Shown here: positions 7,699 to 18,341 of the stretch, in pieces | Layout of the letters: each line of letters opens with the position of its first letter | How positions within the stretch are numbered: position 1 is the stretch's first letter | Source of the DNA: Fibrobacter sp. UBA4223 | GTDB lineage: Bacteria; Fibrobacterota; Fibrobacteria; Fibrobacterales; Fibrobacteraceae | DNA length: 64,000 bases | Reading direction: 5' to 3' | Assembly (NCBI GenBank): GCA_002382975.1 | Contig: DFTB01000007.1 | Location: forward strand, 180,034-244,033 | Made by a program: the position numbers and the translations under genes | The notes under the pieces: model-generated | What the model saw: only the letters and a program-made list of their open reading frames with translations | The model's database searches: none | What the model was told of the DNA's origin: nothing

Positions 7699-9279
7699 GT
7701 TGTTGTTTCTTTGGTGGGTCTTCTCACAGCCTGCGGGGATTTTCACGGGCCCTGGGAATACTACCCCCACACCACGGAAATCTATGCAGGCGTTTACACC
7801 TACGGATACATTATGGAGGGCGAGTCCCCGCGAATCTGTTTTTCCAAGATGTATGAACTGGAAGAATCCTCGGCAGAAAATTTCGCGTTCTATGACAGCG
7901 CCAAGGTGACCGTTTTCGACACCACGGCAAAATCCGCTCCCGTGCAGCTTGTCCCCGAAAAGGGCAAGCCCAACTGTTTCGTGGCGGATTCGTCGTCGGG
8001 GCTTGTGGGCAAGGCGGGCAATTCCTACAAGATGGAGGCGTTTTTCAAGTGGGACAGTTCCGGCGAAAAGGTTTCTACCACCTATAAGGCCGTTGCTACT
8101 ATCCCCAAGAAATTCTCCGTCAAGAAGGTGAAAATTCCCCAGCAAGACGGCGAGACCAAGGATGTGGCCTTGAACGGCAAGGGATTTGAAACGAATTTCT
8201 TGACCTTCCCCAGGGACATGGATATCTTCAAGTTCTACACGGAACACGACAAGGATTTGGGCGGTGTGCTGGTGACGCTGACCTACGACAACGTGAACGG
8301 TGGCGAATCCATGAACACCACCATCCACAAGATGCTTTCTAGCTTCGCAGACGAAGATTCCGCCGGCTTTGTTTTCTCCCTGAGCAACAGCCTTGAAAAC
8401 ACCAAGAGGCTGGGGTACAACGACAACTGGACCATAGGCGGCTACAACAGCGCCGACACCATTTTCGTGTCGAACCTCTCTTTCCCCATAGGGGAATCGA
8501 TGCTCCATTTTTATGCCACTGACAGTGCGTATATGGATTACGAGGACTATGTTTTGGAAGCCCTGGAAGACCCCCGGGTGGTTCCCGTGTCCAACATCGA
8601 AAACGGCATGGGCGTCTTTTCGGGCATGAAACGGGTGGACATTCCCGTAAAAATCAAGGGCGACGACTATCTGGAATTTGAATACATCAGGAGCGCCTCC
8701 TGCAAGCAGGCGGGCGATGACCCCGACGACGATGAAGGCTGGAAAAATAGGGCCTGCAGGCTGTACCAGGATGTCTATTGCTCTGGAATGCCCTATGGAG
8801 ATTCGGCAGCCGGCGGCACAGATTTGGTTACGGCCAATTCGAAGGCGGTCGCCTACTTCGAAGAAGGGGATTACCTGGTGAACGAGACGTGCTACCCCTC
8901 CCTGGTCAAGGCCGCCATGATGCTGGATACGACCAAGTGGTCCGTGTTCCTGCCCGATACGATTGATGCCAAGGACAAGTCAAACGCCTACGCCGACGGC
9001 CTCAAGCGTTACTGCGTGGCAGGCAACTTCGAAAGTAACAAGATTGCGGACTGCTCAAGCCTCAAGAAGGACTGCCTGGAAAGCAACGAAAAGAACGACT
9101 GCCTGGAGTATTTCTGGGAATGGTGCGCCGACAGGGACTGGGATTACGGGAGGTTCCCCCAGTGTAAATCCGCCTTGGTGAGTCGCTACTACATAGAAGA
9201 ACAACAATCCCCCGTCTTGGCGAGGGAGGTGGAGTTGATTTGTAGGCAGGACAAGCCTGCGGTTTGCAAGAACTGGTGA
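7675..9279 (+). CDS. Outer-membrane lipoprotein, DUF4249-like partner of the TonB receptor
   Basis: Predicted lipoprotein: hydrophobic segment and lipobox L-L-T-A-C with lipidated Cys20 from ATG 7675. The gene follows the receptor by 46 bp, so it probably forms the receptor's surface partner, as DUF4249 proteins do; that name is inferred from context and general beta-rich character. An upstream in-frame ATG (7612) overlaps the receptor end and would translate the ACGAGAG repeat, so I reject it. The chosen start lies inside a palindromic repeat and has no SD. The C-terminal 120 residues are cysteine-rich (CVAGNFESNKIADCSSL, CLE...DCLEYFWEWC) and probably disulfide-bonded. Another repeat is read through near the end (9206-9242). 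Confidence 0.65.
   Translation: MADQIRHLVVVSLVGLLTACGDFHGPWEYYPHTTEIYAGVYTYGYIMEGESPRICFSKMYELEESSAENFAFYDSAKVTVFDTTAKSAPVQLVPEKGKPNCFVADSSSGLVGKAGNSYKMEAFFKWDSSGEKVSTTYKAVATIPKKFSVKKVKIPQQDGETKDVALNGKGFETNFLTFPRDMDIFKFYTEHDKDLGGVLVTLTYDNVNGGESMNTTIHKMLSSFADEDSAGFVFSLSNSLENTKRLGYNDNWTIGGYNSADTIFVSNLSFPIGESMLHFYATDSAYMDYEDYVLEALEDPRVVPVSNIENGMGVFSGMKRVDIPVKIKGDDYLEFEYIRSASCKQAGDDPDDDEGWKNRACRLYQDVYCSGMPYGDSAAGGTDLVTANSKAVAYFEEGDYLVNETCYPSLVKAAMMLDTTKWSVFLPDTIDAKDKSNAYADGLKRYCVAGNFESNKIADCSSLKKDCLESNEKNDCLEYFWEWCADRDWDYGRFPQCKSALVSRYYIEEQQSPVLAREVELICRQDKPAVCKNW
9206..9242 (+). repeat. CCCCCGTCTTGGCGAGGG repeat, copy 1, inside the lipoprotein gene
   Basis: Matches 11933-11969 over about 37 bp with only a few changes. 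Here it encodes part of the lipoprotein's C-terminal tail. Confidence 0.75.
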
Positions 9280-9304
9280 ACGGAATAAAAATAACGTAGC
9301 CCTT

Positions 9305-10579
9305 CTAATATGCCGTCGGATACGACTTTTCCTTAGCAATCGCACTATCTAAATCAACAAGGGGGAATTTCAGGATCCCTTCCCAATTGGCGAGGTATAA
9401 GGTGTCACCTATGGCAATCATGTCGTAGGTGCCGTCATTTGCGATACATTTCCAGTCATCGCACCAGTTTCCATTTACGAGTCGCCATCCTTTTTCCTCG
9501 TTTCCGTATGGCGAGCCATAGTCACCCATATACACCGCTGGGAGAGATGGATCGTCTCCTGCGACAAAGAGATGATTTCCATCAGATGCAAGAGTGTACC
9601 TCCTATAAGGAGTATTGTGAAAAGTCCTATGACCTCTGTTTGGATCCGCAAAGGGGTCATCGGGGTCTATGGTTTCATCGTATGTTTCAATTACGCTATC
9701 CACAGGATTCCAACGGTCAAGCCCCTCGTCATATTCAAGGACATTGGTCGAAAATTTTTCACCTATCACATATAATTTTCCTTTATGTACTATGATATCC
9801 ATTGCAGTGTCGTTAGTATCATTTGCAGGAACCCAAGTAGCCCAACTTGGATGGGGAATTCGAGCAAGCCTTTTCCAACTTCCATCATAACGCCAAACCC
9901 CGCGGGCCCCGCTAATGGCATACAATTTACCATTCAGTTCCACTCCCTTGTGAAATTGGAAGGGATATTCCTTGGACGAATCGTAATCATAAGTAATATC
10001 TACCCAGCCCGTATCGGTCTGCATTTTCATGAAAAGCACAATATTGTCGTCCCGCCTGTCCGCATTATCAGCATATCCGGCAATGCAGACAACAGGCTTT
10101 CCCCTATATGTCGTAATTCCATAAATATCAAAGGCACCTTTAGGGTCGAACGGAAGCGTATACAAATCAACCCAGGATTTCTTGTCAAAATCATATTTCA
10201 GCACTTTCCCGCTAAGCTGCGTTCCAGCATAGAGGCCGGTTGAATCTCCATAGATATACCGAATCCATTCGGAACTGGAAAGCGTATCCCATTGCGTAGA
10301 GCCTATTTTCGACGCAAATACCCTCGGGGTCGTCGTAATTTTTCCTGGCGATGTATATTCGTTGCTGGAATAGTAATCATCCATCAGCACAATCCATTCG
10401 CCCACATTATAAATTTCGCGCAATCCTCCATACATTTTTGAATCATGAGGAATGGGCTTGAAATCATCCCATCTCCAGCCGAAGACTCTATCATCGTTGT
10501 AATCATTCGGCCCTGTAGATGAACGGTCTGTGCAGGCCCCAAAAACAATTGCGGCAAGTATTGCTAACATCAACCTCAT
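9305..10579 (-). CDS. Lipoprotein with Kelch/beta-propeller-like repeats
   Basis: Predicted exported lipoprotein: MRLMLAILAAIVFGAC with lipidated Cys16. Start ATG at 10579 has SD GGAGG 7 bp upstream; a further start at 10597 lacks this. The body holds spaced beta-rich units with patterns such as GKLYAISGARGVWRYDGSW, GKLYVIGEKF...VLEYDEGLDRW and GDTLYLANWEGILKF, typical of Kelch-like or other propeller folds. No catalytic motif is seen and the ligand is unknown. It is convergent with the preceding lipoprotein gene and lies 24 bp downstream of the DUF4143 ATPase gene, with which it may be co-transcribed. Confidence 0.6.
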   Translation of the reverse strand: MRLMLAILAAIVFGACTDRSSTGPNDYNDDRVFGWRWDDFKPIPHDSKMYGGLREIYNVGEWIVLMDDYYSSNEYTSPGKITTTPRVFASKIGSTQWDTLSSSEWIRYIYGDSTGLYAGTQLSGKVLKYDFDKKSWVDLYTLPFDPKGAFDIYGITTYRGKPVVCIAGYADNADRRDDNIVLFMKMQTDTGWVDITYDYDSSKEYPFQFHKGVELNGKLYAISGARGVWRYDGSWKRLARIPHPSWATWVPANDTNDTAMDIIVHKGKLYVIGEKFSTNVLEYDEGLDRWNPVDSVIETYDETIDPDDPFADPNRGHRTFHNTPYRRYTLASDGNHLFVAGDDPSLPAVYMGDYGSPYGNEEKGWRLVNGNWCDDWKCIANDGTYDMIAIGDTLYLANWEGILKFPLVDLDSAIAKEKSYPTAY

Positions 10580-10603
10580 ACTAGAACCTCCACACATACC
10601 ATG

Positions 10604-11863
10604 TCAAGGTATTTCCCAAGGGCGGACATGCAAAATCCCGTTATTCGACGGTAGTTTGAACTCGTCCAATGACACAACGTATTTTGGGTAACTGTCCCTG
10701 ATTTTTTCCAGCGGAGCGTATTCTCTTGCAATGGTTGGTTCGCCATCCATCTTATAGGCAGCTTGGATGTAAATACGCGCATCATTTTTGATTGCGACAA
10801 AGTCAACCTCGCATCCATCCAATTCCCCGACATACACATCATAGCCGCGCCTGCGAAGTTCCAGATAAATGGCATTTTCAAAAAGATAACCCATTCCATA
10901 CCCAAAACCCGCATACAGGTAATTGTGGAACGAAAAATCGTTCATGTAGTATTTGGCAGGACCGGACAGCGAATCCTTGCCACGAATGCTGAAGCGCGGA
11001 CAGGAATGTATCAAGAAGGCGTTTTCCAAATACCCCGCATAGGTCGAGACAGTCTCGTAATTTGTTTTCCGCCCCTGCCCCTTAAGGCTCTTGACCACAT
11101 TCGTGAAAGAAATCAAGTTCGAGGCATTATTCGAAAGAAAGACAAAAAGATCGTTCAGCAGGGTAGCGTCCTTGATTCTGTAACGCTGCACGACATCGCG
11201 AAGCATCACGGAATCCTTCAGACTCTCGACATAGTTCCGTCGCATTTCTTCCGAATCAAGGTTGAACAGTTCGGGCAGGGCACCATGCTGGACATAATCC
11301 GTAAAAGACGACGCATCCTGCGGCTTGCCGGTCAACTCGCAAAACTCGTCAAAACTGTAGGGAAAAACTTCAAACCGGACATACCGGCCCGAAAGCATGG
11401 TCGAGAGTTCCCCGGAGAGAATATCCGAATTGGACCCGCTTATGAATACTTCGCAAGGCTCGGCAAAATCCTGCGAACGGGCGTTCACAAATCTTTCCCA
11501 TCCATCGATATACTGGATTTCGTCAATGAAAAGATAGGTCTTGCCTTGGGGCGAAAACCGGCTCTTGTAAGCAGCATATAGGGACTGCAAGTCCTCTGCA
11601 GATTTTACGGCAGAAAATTCAAGAAATTCCTTGTTGATGTATAGGGTGTTCTCGGCGGGAACCCCGCCTGCAACGATTTGCGACAAGACCTGCCGCAAAA
11701 CGAAACTCTTTCCGACACGACGCTGCCCGACAACAACCTTGACCAGGTTGTTTCCGACACTTTTCATGACTTTTTCCTGGTAAATATGCCGATTAAAGCC
11801 CAAAAACGGGCTATTTCCACCCCATAAGTTGTATTTAGATATAGAATCAATAATTTCAACCAT
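10604..11863 (-). CDS. AAA-type ATPase with DUF4143 C-terminal domain
   Basis: Cytoplasmic P-loop ATPase of the large AAA/DUF4143 family, whose function is not well defined. Walker A is GQRRVGKS (near residues 47-54), Walker B is YLFIDEIQYIDGW, and a sensor-like FISGSNSDIL follows. The second half has the DUF4143 pattern: NYVESLKDSVMLRDVVQRY, a winged-helix-like segment, then NEI-like nuclease-fold strands (LRRRGYDVYVGELDGCEVDFVAI). Length 419 aa is normal for the family. The start ATG sits 7 nt after a TATATT on its strand, so the mRNA may be leaderless. These proteins are often found as solitary genes in accessory regions. Confidence 0.8.
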   Translation of the reverse strand: MVEIIDSISKYNLWGGNSPFLGFNRHIYQEKVMKSVGNNLVKVVVGQRRVGKSFVLRQVLSQIVAGGVPAENTLYINKEFLEFSAVKSAEDLQSLYAAYKSRFSPQGKTYLFIDEIQYIDGWERFVNARSQDFAEPCEVFISGSNSDILSGELSTMLSGRYVRFEVFPYSFDEFCELTGKPQDASSFTDYVQHGALPELFNLDSEEMRRNYVESLKDSVMLRDVVQRYRIKDATLLNDLFVFLSNNASNLISFTNVVKSLKGQGRKTNYETVSTYAGYLENAFLIHSCPRFSIRGKDSLSGPAKYYMNDFSFHNYLYAGFGYGMGYLFENAIYLELRRRGYDVYVGELDGCEVDFVAIKNDARIYIQAAYKMDGEPTIAREYAPLEKIRDSYPKYVVSLDEFKLPSNNGILHVRPWEIP

Positions 11864-11924
11864 ATCTTAAAATATATATAATTTTTGAAGAATTTTCAAG
11901 TGTATTTGAAAAATTTATGTTTTT

Positions 11925-11954
11925 GTAAAAAAAATCCCCCGTCTTGGCGAGGGA
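11925..11954 (-). terminator. Intrinsic terminator of the 46-aa peptide gene, built from repeat copy 2
   Basis: Read on the minus strand: TCCCTCG, 6-nt loop, CGGGGGA, then eight T. The hairpin is the core of the repeat also found at 9206-9242. Confidence 0.7.
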
Positions 11955-11969
11955 GGTTGAGATGGTTTG
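11933..11969 (+). repeat. CCCCCGTCTTGGCGAGGG repeat, copy 2
   Basis: Second copy of the 9206-9242 sequence, intergenic, here followed on the minus strand by a T-run so that it can act as a terminator. Confidence 0.75.
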
Positions 11970-12017
11970 AAGCGGCCTATACCAGGTCAACGGCGCCTGC
12001 CCACGGCATAATGATTC

Positions 12018-12158
12018 CTACGGCGTTTTCTTCTTCTGAAACCAATTCGTCGCCCCAGGGACCGGTGCAGATGAACCTATGGGGTGGGGTTCGCAATAGG
12101 TGGCGAAAGCAGAGGAAACAGCGACGGCCATGGCGAAAGCGATAAATGCGGTTTTCAT
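12018..12158 (-). CDS. Small exported peptide, 46 aa, unknown function
   Basis: ATG 12158 has a strong SD (AAGGAG, 6-nt spacing). The product begins with a clear signal peptide (MKTAFIAFAMAVAVSSAFA) and leaves a mature peptide of about 27 residues (TYCEPHPIGSSAP...NWFQKKKTP) with one cysteine and a lysine-rich end. An intrinsic terminator on the same strand at 11925 supports a real transcription unit. It is divergent from the SIMPL gene with a 55-bp shared region. I do not recognise a family. Confidence 0.55.
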   Translation of the reverse strand: MKTAFIAFAMAVAVSSAFATYCEPHPIGSSAPVPGATNWFQKKKTP

Positions 12159-12213
12159 GATAGACTCCTTTTTTTGTATTTTATAAGAAAAAGGTTGAAA
12201 CAGGAGGTTTCGT

Positions 12214-12915
12214 ATGCAGTCAAGACTCAAAGAAGCCGTTGTGCTCGCTATCGCCATTCTTGGGCTGGGCGCTTTCCTCTATTGCGCCATGATCCACGTG
12301 AAGGACCGTGACCGCGTGGTGTTTGTGCGGGGGCTTGCCGAGCGTGAAGTCCCGGCCGATTATGTAATATGGCCCATCGTGTTCAAGGAAGCGGGCAACG
12401 ACCTTTCGGCCCTGTACGAGACAGTTCAGGCCAAGACGTTAGCCCTGGAAAAGTTCCTTTTGGACAACGGGGTCGCCCAAGAAGAAATCACCAAGGCGTC
12501 TCCCGATATTATGGATACCCAGAGCGAGCTGTATACCAGTGAAAAACGCCCCTTCCGCTATGTGGTGACCATGTCGCTTACGGTGGCCTCCAAGAATGTG
12601 GATAAGGTTCGCGAACTCATGGGCAAGCAGGGCGAGCTCTTGAAACAGGGAATTGCCTTTAGCGAAGGGGATTTCCGTTACCGCAAGATTTACAGCTTTA
12701 ACGGGCTCAACGCCATCAAGCCCGAAATGATTGAAGAGGCCAACAAGGACGCCCGTGCTGCTGCCGAAAAATTCGCCAAGGATTCCAGGAGCAAGCTGGG
12801 TAAAATCAAGACGGCAACCCAGGGGCTGTTCTCTATTGAGGACCGTGACGAAAATACACCCTTTGTCAAGAAGGTTCGTGTGGTCACCAACGTGCAGTAT
12901 TTCTTGGAAGACTAG
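12214..12915 (+). CDS. SIMPL (DUF541) domain protein, membrane-anchored
   Basis: SIMPL/DUF541 family protein of the cell envelope, a family with scattered links to oxidative stress and signalling but no defined reaction. ATG 12214 has SD AGGAGG. Residues about 7-29 form one transmembrane anchor (VVLAIAILGLGAFLYCAMI), then the SIMPL domain: VRGLAEREVPADYVIWPI, repeated long helices, and KLGKIKTATQG near residue 193, ending with RVVTNVQYFLED. Length 233 aa is typical. A Nudix gene starts 22 bp after its stop, so the two are probably one operon. Confidence 0.8.
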   Translation: MQSRLKEAVVLAIAILGLGAFLYCAMIHVKDRDRVVFVRGLAEREVPADYVIWPIVFKEAGNDLSALYETVQAKTLALEKFLLDNGVAQEEITKASPDIMDTQSELYTSEKRPFRYVVTMSLTVASKNVDKVRELMGKQGELLKQGIAFSEGDFRYRKIYSFNGLNAIKPEMIEEANKDARAAAEKFAKDSRSKLGKIKTATQGLFSIEDRDENTPFVKKVRVVTNVQYFLED

Positions 12916-12937
12916 TCGCTAACGGCGTGATTGAAAA

Positions 12938-13498
12938 ATGAAGTTCAAGAGCATTGAAAAAATCCATTCCGGGAAGTTCATTACCCGTTACGACCTCCAT
13001 TACGAAACGGCAAGCGGCAAGCCGGTTACTTACGAGATGATCAGCCGCGAACCGAACGTCAAGAATATTGAAGACCTGCGGCGCCACAAAAATAACGCTG
13101 TGGTCCTGATAATGCACGACGAGTCCGGCGAAAAACTGCTGCTGTGCAAGGAATTCCGCATGGCGGTGGGGGAGCAGGTGGTGAATTTCCCTGCGGGACT
13201 CATAGACGAAGGCGAAACGGTAGAAGAGGCTGCTGCCCGTGAACTGCGCGAAGAAACGGGGCTGACCCTTTTGCGCATAGACGAAACCTGGAAAGAAAGT
13301 TATTCCGCCATCGGCTTTGCCAACGAGTTGAACGTGGTTGTGGTCGGTGTAGCCGCTGGTGAAATCAGGCCCAGCGATTCCGAGCGTGAAGAAATCGATG
13401 CCGCCTGGTACAGCAAGGAACAAGTGCGGCAACTGCTAAAGACGGAGCGCTTTGCGGCCAGGACGCAGGCTTATTGTATCCTGTGGAGCAGAAGCTAG
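12938..13498 (+). CDS. Nudix hydrolase, ADP-ribose pyrophosphatase-like
   Basis: Hydrolyses a nucleoside diphosphate linked to another moiety, most likely ADP-ribose or an ADP-sugar. The Nudix box is intact from residue 87: G-L-I-D-E-G-E, then R-E-L-R-E-E-T-G-L, including the metal-binding glutamates. N-terminal strands (ITRYDLHYETASGKPVTYEMI) and the length of 186 aa match ADP-ribose pyrophosphatases. It follows the SIMPL gene by 22 bp. No SD is obvious before the ATG, consistent with coupled expression. It is convergent with the LD-carboxypeptidase. Confidence 0.85.
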   Translation: MKFKSIEKIHSGKFITRYDLHYETASGKPVTYEMISREPNVKNIEDLRRHKNNAVVLIMHDESGEKLLLCKEFRMAVGEQVVNFPAGLIDEGETVEEAAARELREETGLTLLRIDETWKESYSAIGFANELNVVVVGVAAGEIRPSDSEREEIDAAWYSKEQVRQLLKTERFAARTQAYCILWSRS

Positions 13499-13506
13499 GT
13501 TTTCTC

Positions 13507-14658
13507 TTATTCGTTGATGGAGAATAATTTTCCCGAAAGCATCAGCCGGAGGGACTTTGCAAGAGAAGGCTTGTTCAACAACTTGTCTGTATCCACGTCC
13601 TTCTTTTTGCCGTCTATGTCGAAGGCCAGGGTGGCGCCGTTGTCGGTAACATCCATTTTGACCTTCGCTCCCATGACAATGGGAACGTTTACGTCGTCGT
13701 GGCCTGCAGGGAACCCGCACAGGACAGGGATGTTATACTTCTTCAGGTACTTGGAAAGCATTTCCTCGGTGGTTTCATAATTCAGGTCCGTCCCGGAATC
13801 CACGAATTCTCCGAGGACAACGCCCTTCACGTTTTCCATGACGCCGTGAAGTTCCAGTGCGTTGAACATGCGGTCGATGTTGTGCAGGGATTCGCCCACT
13901 TCTTCCATGAACAAGATGATTCCGTCGCCGGAGAACACGTCGATGTCGCTGGCACCTACCAGCGGAACGAATGTGGCCATGTTGCCGCCCACGAGAATCC
14001 CTTCGGCTTTTCCCTTTTGGTTGAACTTGTGCTTGGGAACCTTATAGGTGGGCACGGCGCCCTTGAGCAGGTCCCGCAAGAGGGTGCTGTTGTCGTCTTT
14101 TCCGCGGGTCTTTCCGATAAACGAGCTCATGGTGCCGTGGATGCTCATGACGCCTGCCTTGGTTTCCATGGCATGCAGGGTGGTGATGTCGCTGAACCCG
14201 ATGAGCCACTTGGGATTGTCCGTCACCAGTTTCAGGTCGATAAGGTCTACCAGCTGGATGGTGCCGTAGCCGCCACGGTTGCTCAAGATGGCCTTGATGC
14301 TGGTGTCCTTGAGGGCTTCGATGAAGTCGTCGGCCCGCTCCTGGGCGGTGCCTGCATACTTGCCCGCGTCCAGCTTGCCCACGTTCTTGCCGATAACGGG
14401 TTCAAAGCCCCATTCCTTCAAGACGGCCGCCGTGTTCTGGATGTTCGAATCGGGAGTGGAGTAGGAGGGCGAAAGGAGTGCCACCTTGTCGCCTTTTTTG
14501 AGGAAGGCGGGGGCAGTGCATTCGGCAAGGGGATCCGCCTTGCCTTGGTCAGAGGCGCTGCTGGAGCTGTCGTCGGAGCAGGCGGTAAACAGGAGCCCGG
14601 AAAGGGCGATGGTCAATGCGGCGCAGGCCGCGCTATGGAAACAATTGGTCCTAAACAT
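13507..14658 (-). CDS. LD-carboxypeptidase (peptidase S66), lipoprotein form
   Basis: Peptidoglycan-recycling or microcin-immunity-type serine peptidase (LdcA/MccF family) that removes the terminal D-residue from L,D peptide bonds. Catalytic Ser156 is in W-L-I-G-F-S-D-I-T; the acid lies in F-M-E-E-V-G-E and the histidine in G-F-P-A-G-H-D-D. N-R-G-G-Y-G-T near 127-133 is also family-typical. Unlike cytoplasmic LdcA it has a signal sequence and lipobox L-F-T-A-C (Cys27), followed by a serine/aspartate linker, so it should act at the membrane facing the periplasm. ATG 14658 has SD AAAGG at 7 nt. It is monocistronic and divergent from the TonB operon. Confidence 0.85.
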   Translation of the reverse strand: MFRTNCFHSAACAALTIALSGLLFTACSDDSSSSASDQGKADPLAECTAPAFLKKGDKVALLSPSYSTPDSNIQNTAAVLKEWGFEPVIGKNVGKLDAGKYAGTAQERADDFIEALKDTSIKAILSNRGGYGTIQLVDLIDLKLVTDNPKWLIGFSDITTLHAMETKAGVMSIHGTMSSFIGKTRGKDDNSTLLRDLLKGAVPTYKVPKHKFNQKGKAEGILVGGNMATFVPLVGASDIDVFSGDGIILFMEEVGESLHNIDRMFNALELHGVMENVKGVVLGEFVDSGTDLNYETTEEMLSKYLKKYNIPVLCGFPAGHDDVNVPIVMGAKVKMDVTDNGATLAFDIDGKKKDVDTDKLLNKPSLAKSLRLMLSGKLFSINE

Positions 14659-14786
14659 AGATTTACCTTTGTGCGCAATATAGAAATATGGGGCAAAAGT
14701 TGATTATTTCCAGTGTGGCGGTGACATTTTTTGCAGGTTCAGGTGTTTTAAATATGTAATTTTGGTGCAACTTAACGCAGAAGAAT

Positions 14787-17184
<2,398 letters not shown>

Positions 17185-17188
<4 letters not shown>

Positions 17189-17823
17189 GCAATTCCTTCT
17201 ACGTATTCGTTGAATCCCTGAAAAGCACGTACCAGGCCGGTGGCGTGGTGATGCTCCCCATTCTGCTGGTGGGAACTGTCGGTTTCTACTACCTGTTTTA
17301 CAGCTGGTTCCGTATTGGCTCTGACTTTTTCAGGCAAGATGTCCAGAAGGTCATCAAGAACCTGCGTCACGACCTGAATGAAGGCGGTGTCGAAAAGGCC
17401 ATGTCCCGGCTGGAAAAACGCCGTGGAATTTTGGCCAGCGAACTCCGTTACGCCATTGAACATGCGCAAAAGAATCCCGAAGGATTCCGCGACATTATGC
17501 AGGTGCGCATGCTGGGGACGCTACGCCACATGGAAAAGGGAAGCCATATCGTGGCGGTAATGGCGGCGGCAGCCCCGCTGCTTGGCCTTTTGGGAACGGT
17601 GACGGGCATGGTCTCCACCTTTGAGGTAATTACCCTGTACGGAAACCAGAATCCGGTCCTCATGGCCGACGGAATTTCGGAAGCCCTTATTTCTACCCAG
17701 AGCGGGCTCCTGGTGGCGTTCCCCTTGACCTTGCTGAAACAGCGCCTGGATGAACGTGTGGAAATTTTGACCCAGGACTTGAAACTCGGGGCCACGATTA
17801 TTGACAATTATTTTGTAGGGTAA
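17185..17823 (+). CDS. exbB: ExbB-type proton channel protein
   Basis: Inner-membrane proton channel that, with ExbD, energises TonB. Three predicted helices: residues about 18-40 (VVMLPILLVGTVGFYYLFYSW), then VAVMAAAAPLLGLLGTVTGMVSTF and STQSGLLVAFPLTLL, the last two forming the conserved ExbB/TolQ core. Length 212 aa is standard. The start overlaps the TtpC-like gene (ATGA), so stoichiometric expression is likely. The next gene, exbD, starts 2 bp after its stop. Confidence 0.9.
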
Positions 17824-17825
17824 TT

Positions 17826-18230
17826 ATGGAATTTAACCTGCCGAGCAGAAAGAAAAAGGATATGGGCATCGAGATGGGCCCCCTGATGGACATCGTGTTC
17901 ATCTTGCTTATCTTTTTTGTGGTCACGTCGTCCTTTACCCGCGAAACTGGCGTGGATGTGACCAAGCCACAGGCCCAGACGGCAAGCCAGCTGGAAAAGG
18001 AAAACCTGCTCATCGCCATTACCCGCGAAGGAACCATCCACATGAACGAGCGTCAGGTGGATTTGGCAAGCCTGCAAGATATCTTGAAACAGTCCCTCTC
18101 AAAAAATCCCGACAGGGAGGCTGTGGTCATTGCCGACAAGGGTGCAGAAACGGGCGTGCTGGTGCAGGTCATAGACATGTGCAACTTGGCCGGAGTCAAG
18201 AAGGTGTCCATCGCGGCCCAAGCGGAATGA
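17826..18230 (+). CDS. exbD: ExbD-type biopolymer transport protein
   Basis: Single-span partner of ExbB. The N-terminal transmembrane helix contains the essential aspartate (P-L-M-D-I-V-F-I-L-L-I-F-F), followed by a periplasmic domain with VVIADKGAETGVLVQVIDMCNLAGV, the ExbD/TolR fold. Length 134 aa is normal. Start ATG 17826 lies 2 bp after exbB. A 111-bp repeat-filled gap separates it from the tonB gene, the only real gap in this operon besides that before the TPR gene. Confidence 0.92.
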   Translation: MEFNLPSRKKKDMGIEMGPLMDIVFILLIFFVVTSSFTRETGVDVTKPQAQTASQLEKENLLIAITREGTIHMNERQVDLASLQDILKQSLSKNPDREAVVIADKGAETGVLVQVIDMCNLAGVKKVSIAAQAE

Positions 18231-18232
18231 AT

Positions 18233-18265
18233 ATAGGCTGTAGGTATTAGGTTGTAGGTGTTAGG
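18233..18265 (+). repeat. TAGG-type repeat between exbD and tonB
   Basis: Degenerate tandem TAGGTATTAGG / TTGTAGGTGTTAGG. Relatives are at 21892-21962, 47570-47599 and (reverse orientation) 51555-51590. Confidence 0.7.
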
Positions 18266-18279
18266 AATGATGAAGGAAT

Positions 18280-18320
18280 GTCATCCTGAACGGAGTGTGT
18301 AACACGGAGACGAAGGATCC
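18280..18320 (+). repeat. GTCATCCT...GGATCC intergenic repeat
   Basis: GTCATCCTGAACGGAGTG then TGTAACACGGAGACGAAGGATCC. The same family, as a compact hairpin, occurs at 47619-47644 and 51490-51516. A truncated copy may begin at 21980. Confidence 0.65.
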
Positions 18321-18341
18321 AGGCCCGAAAAATTTGAAAAT

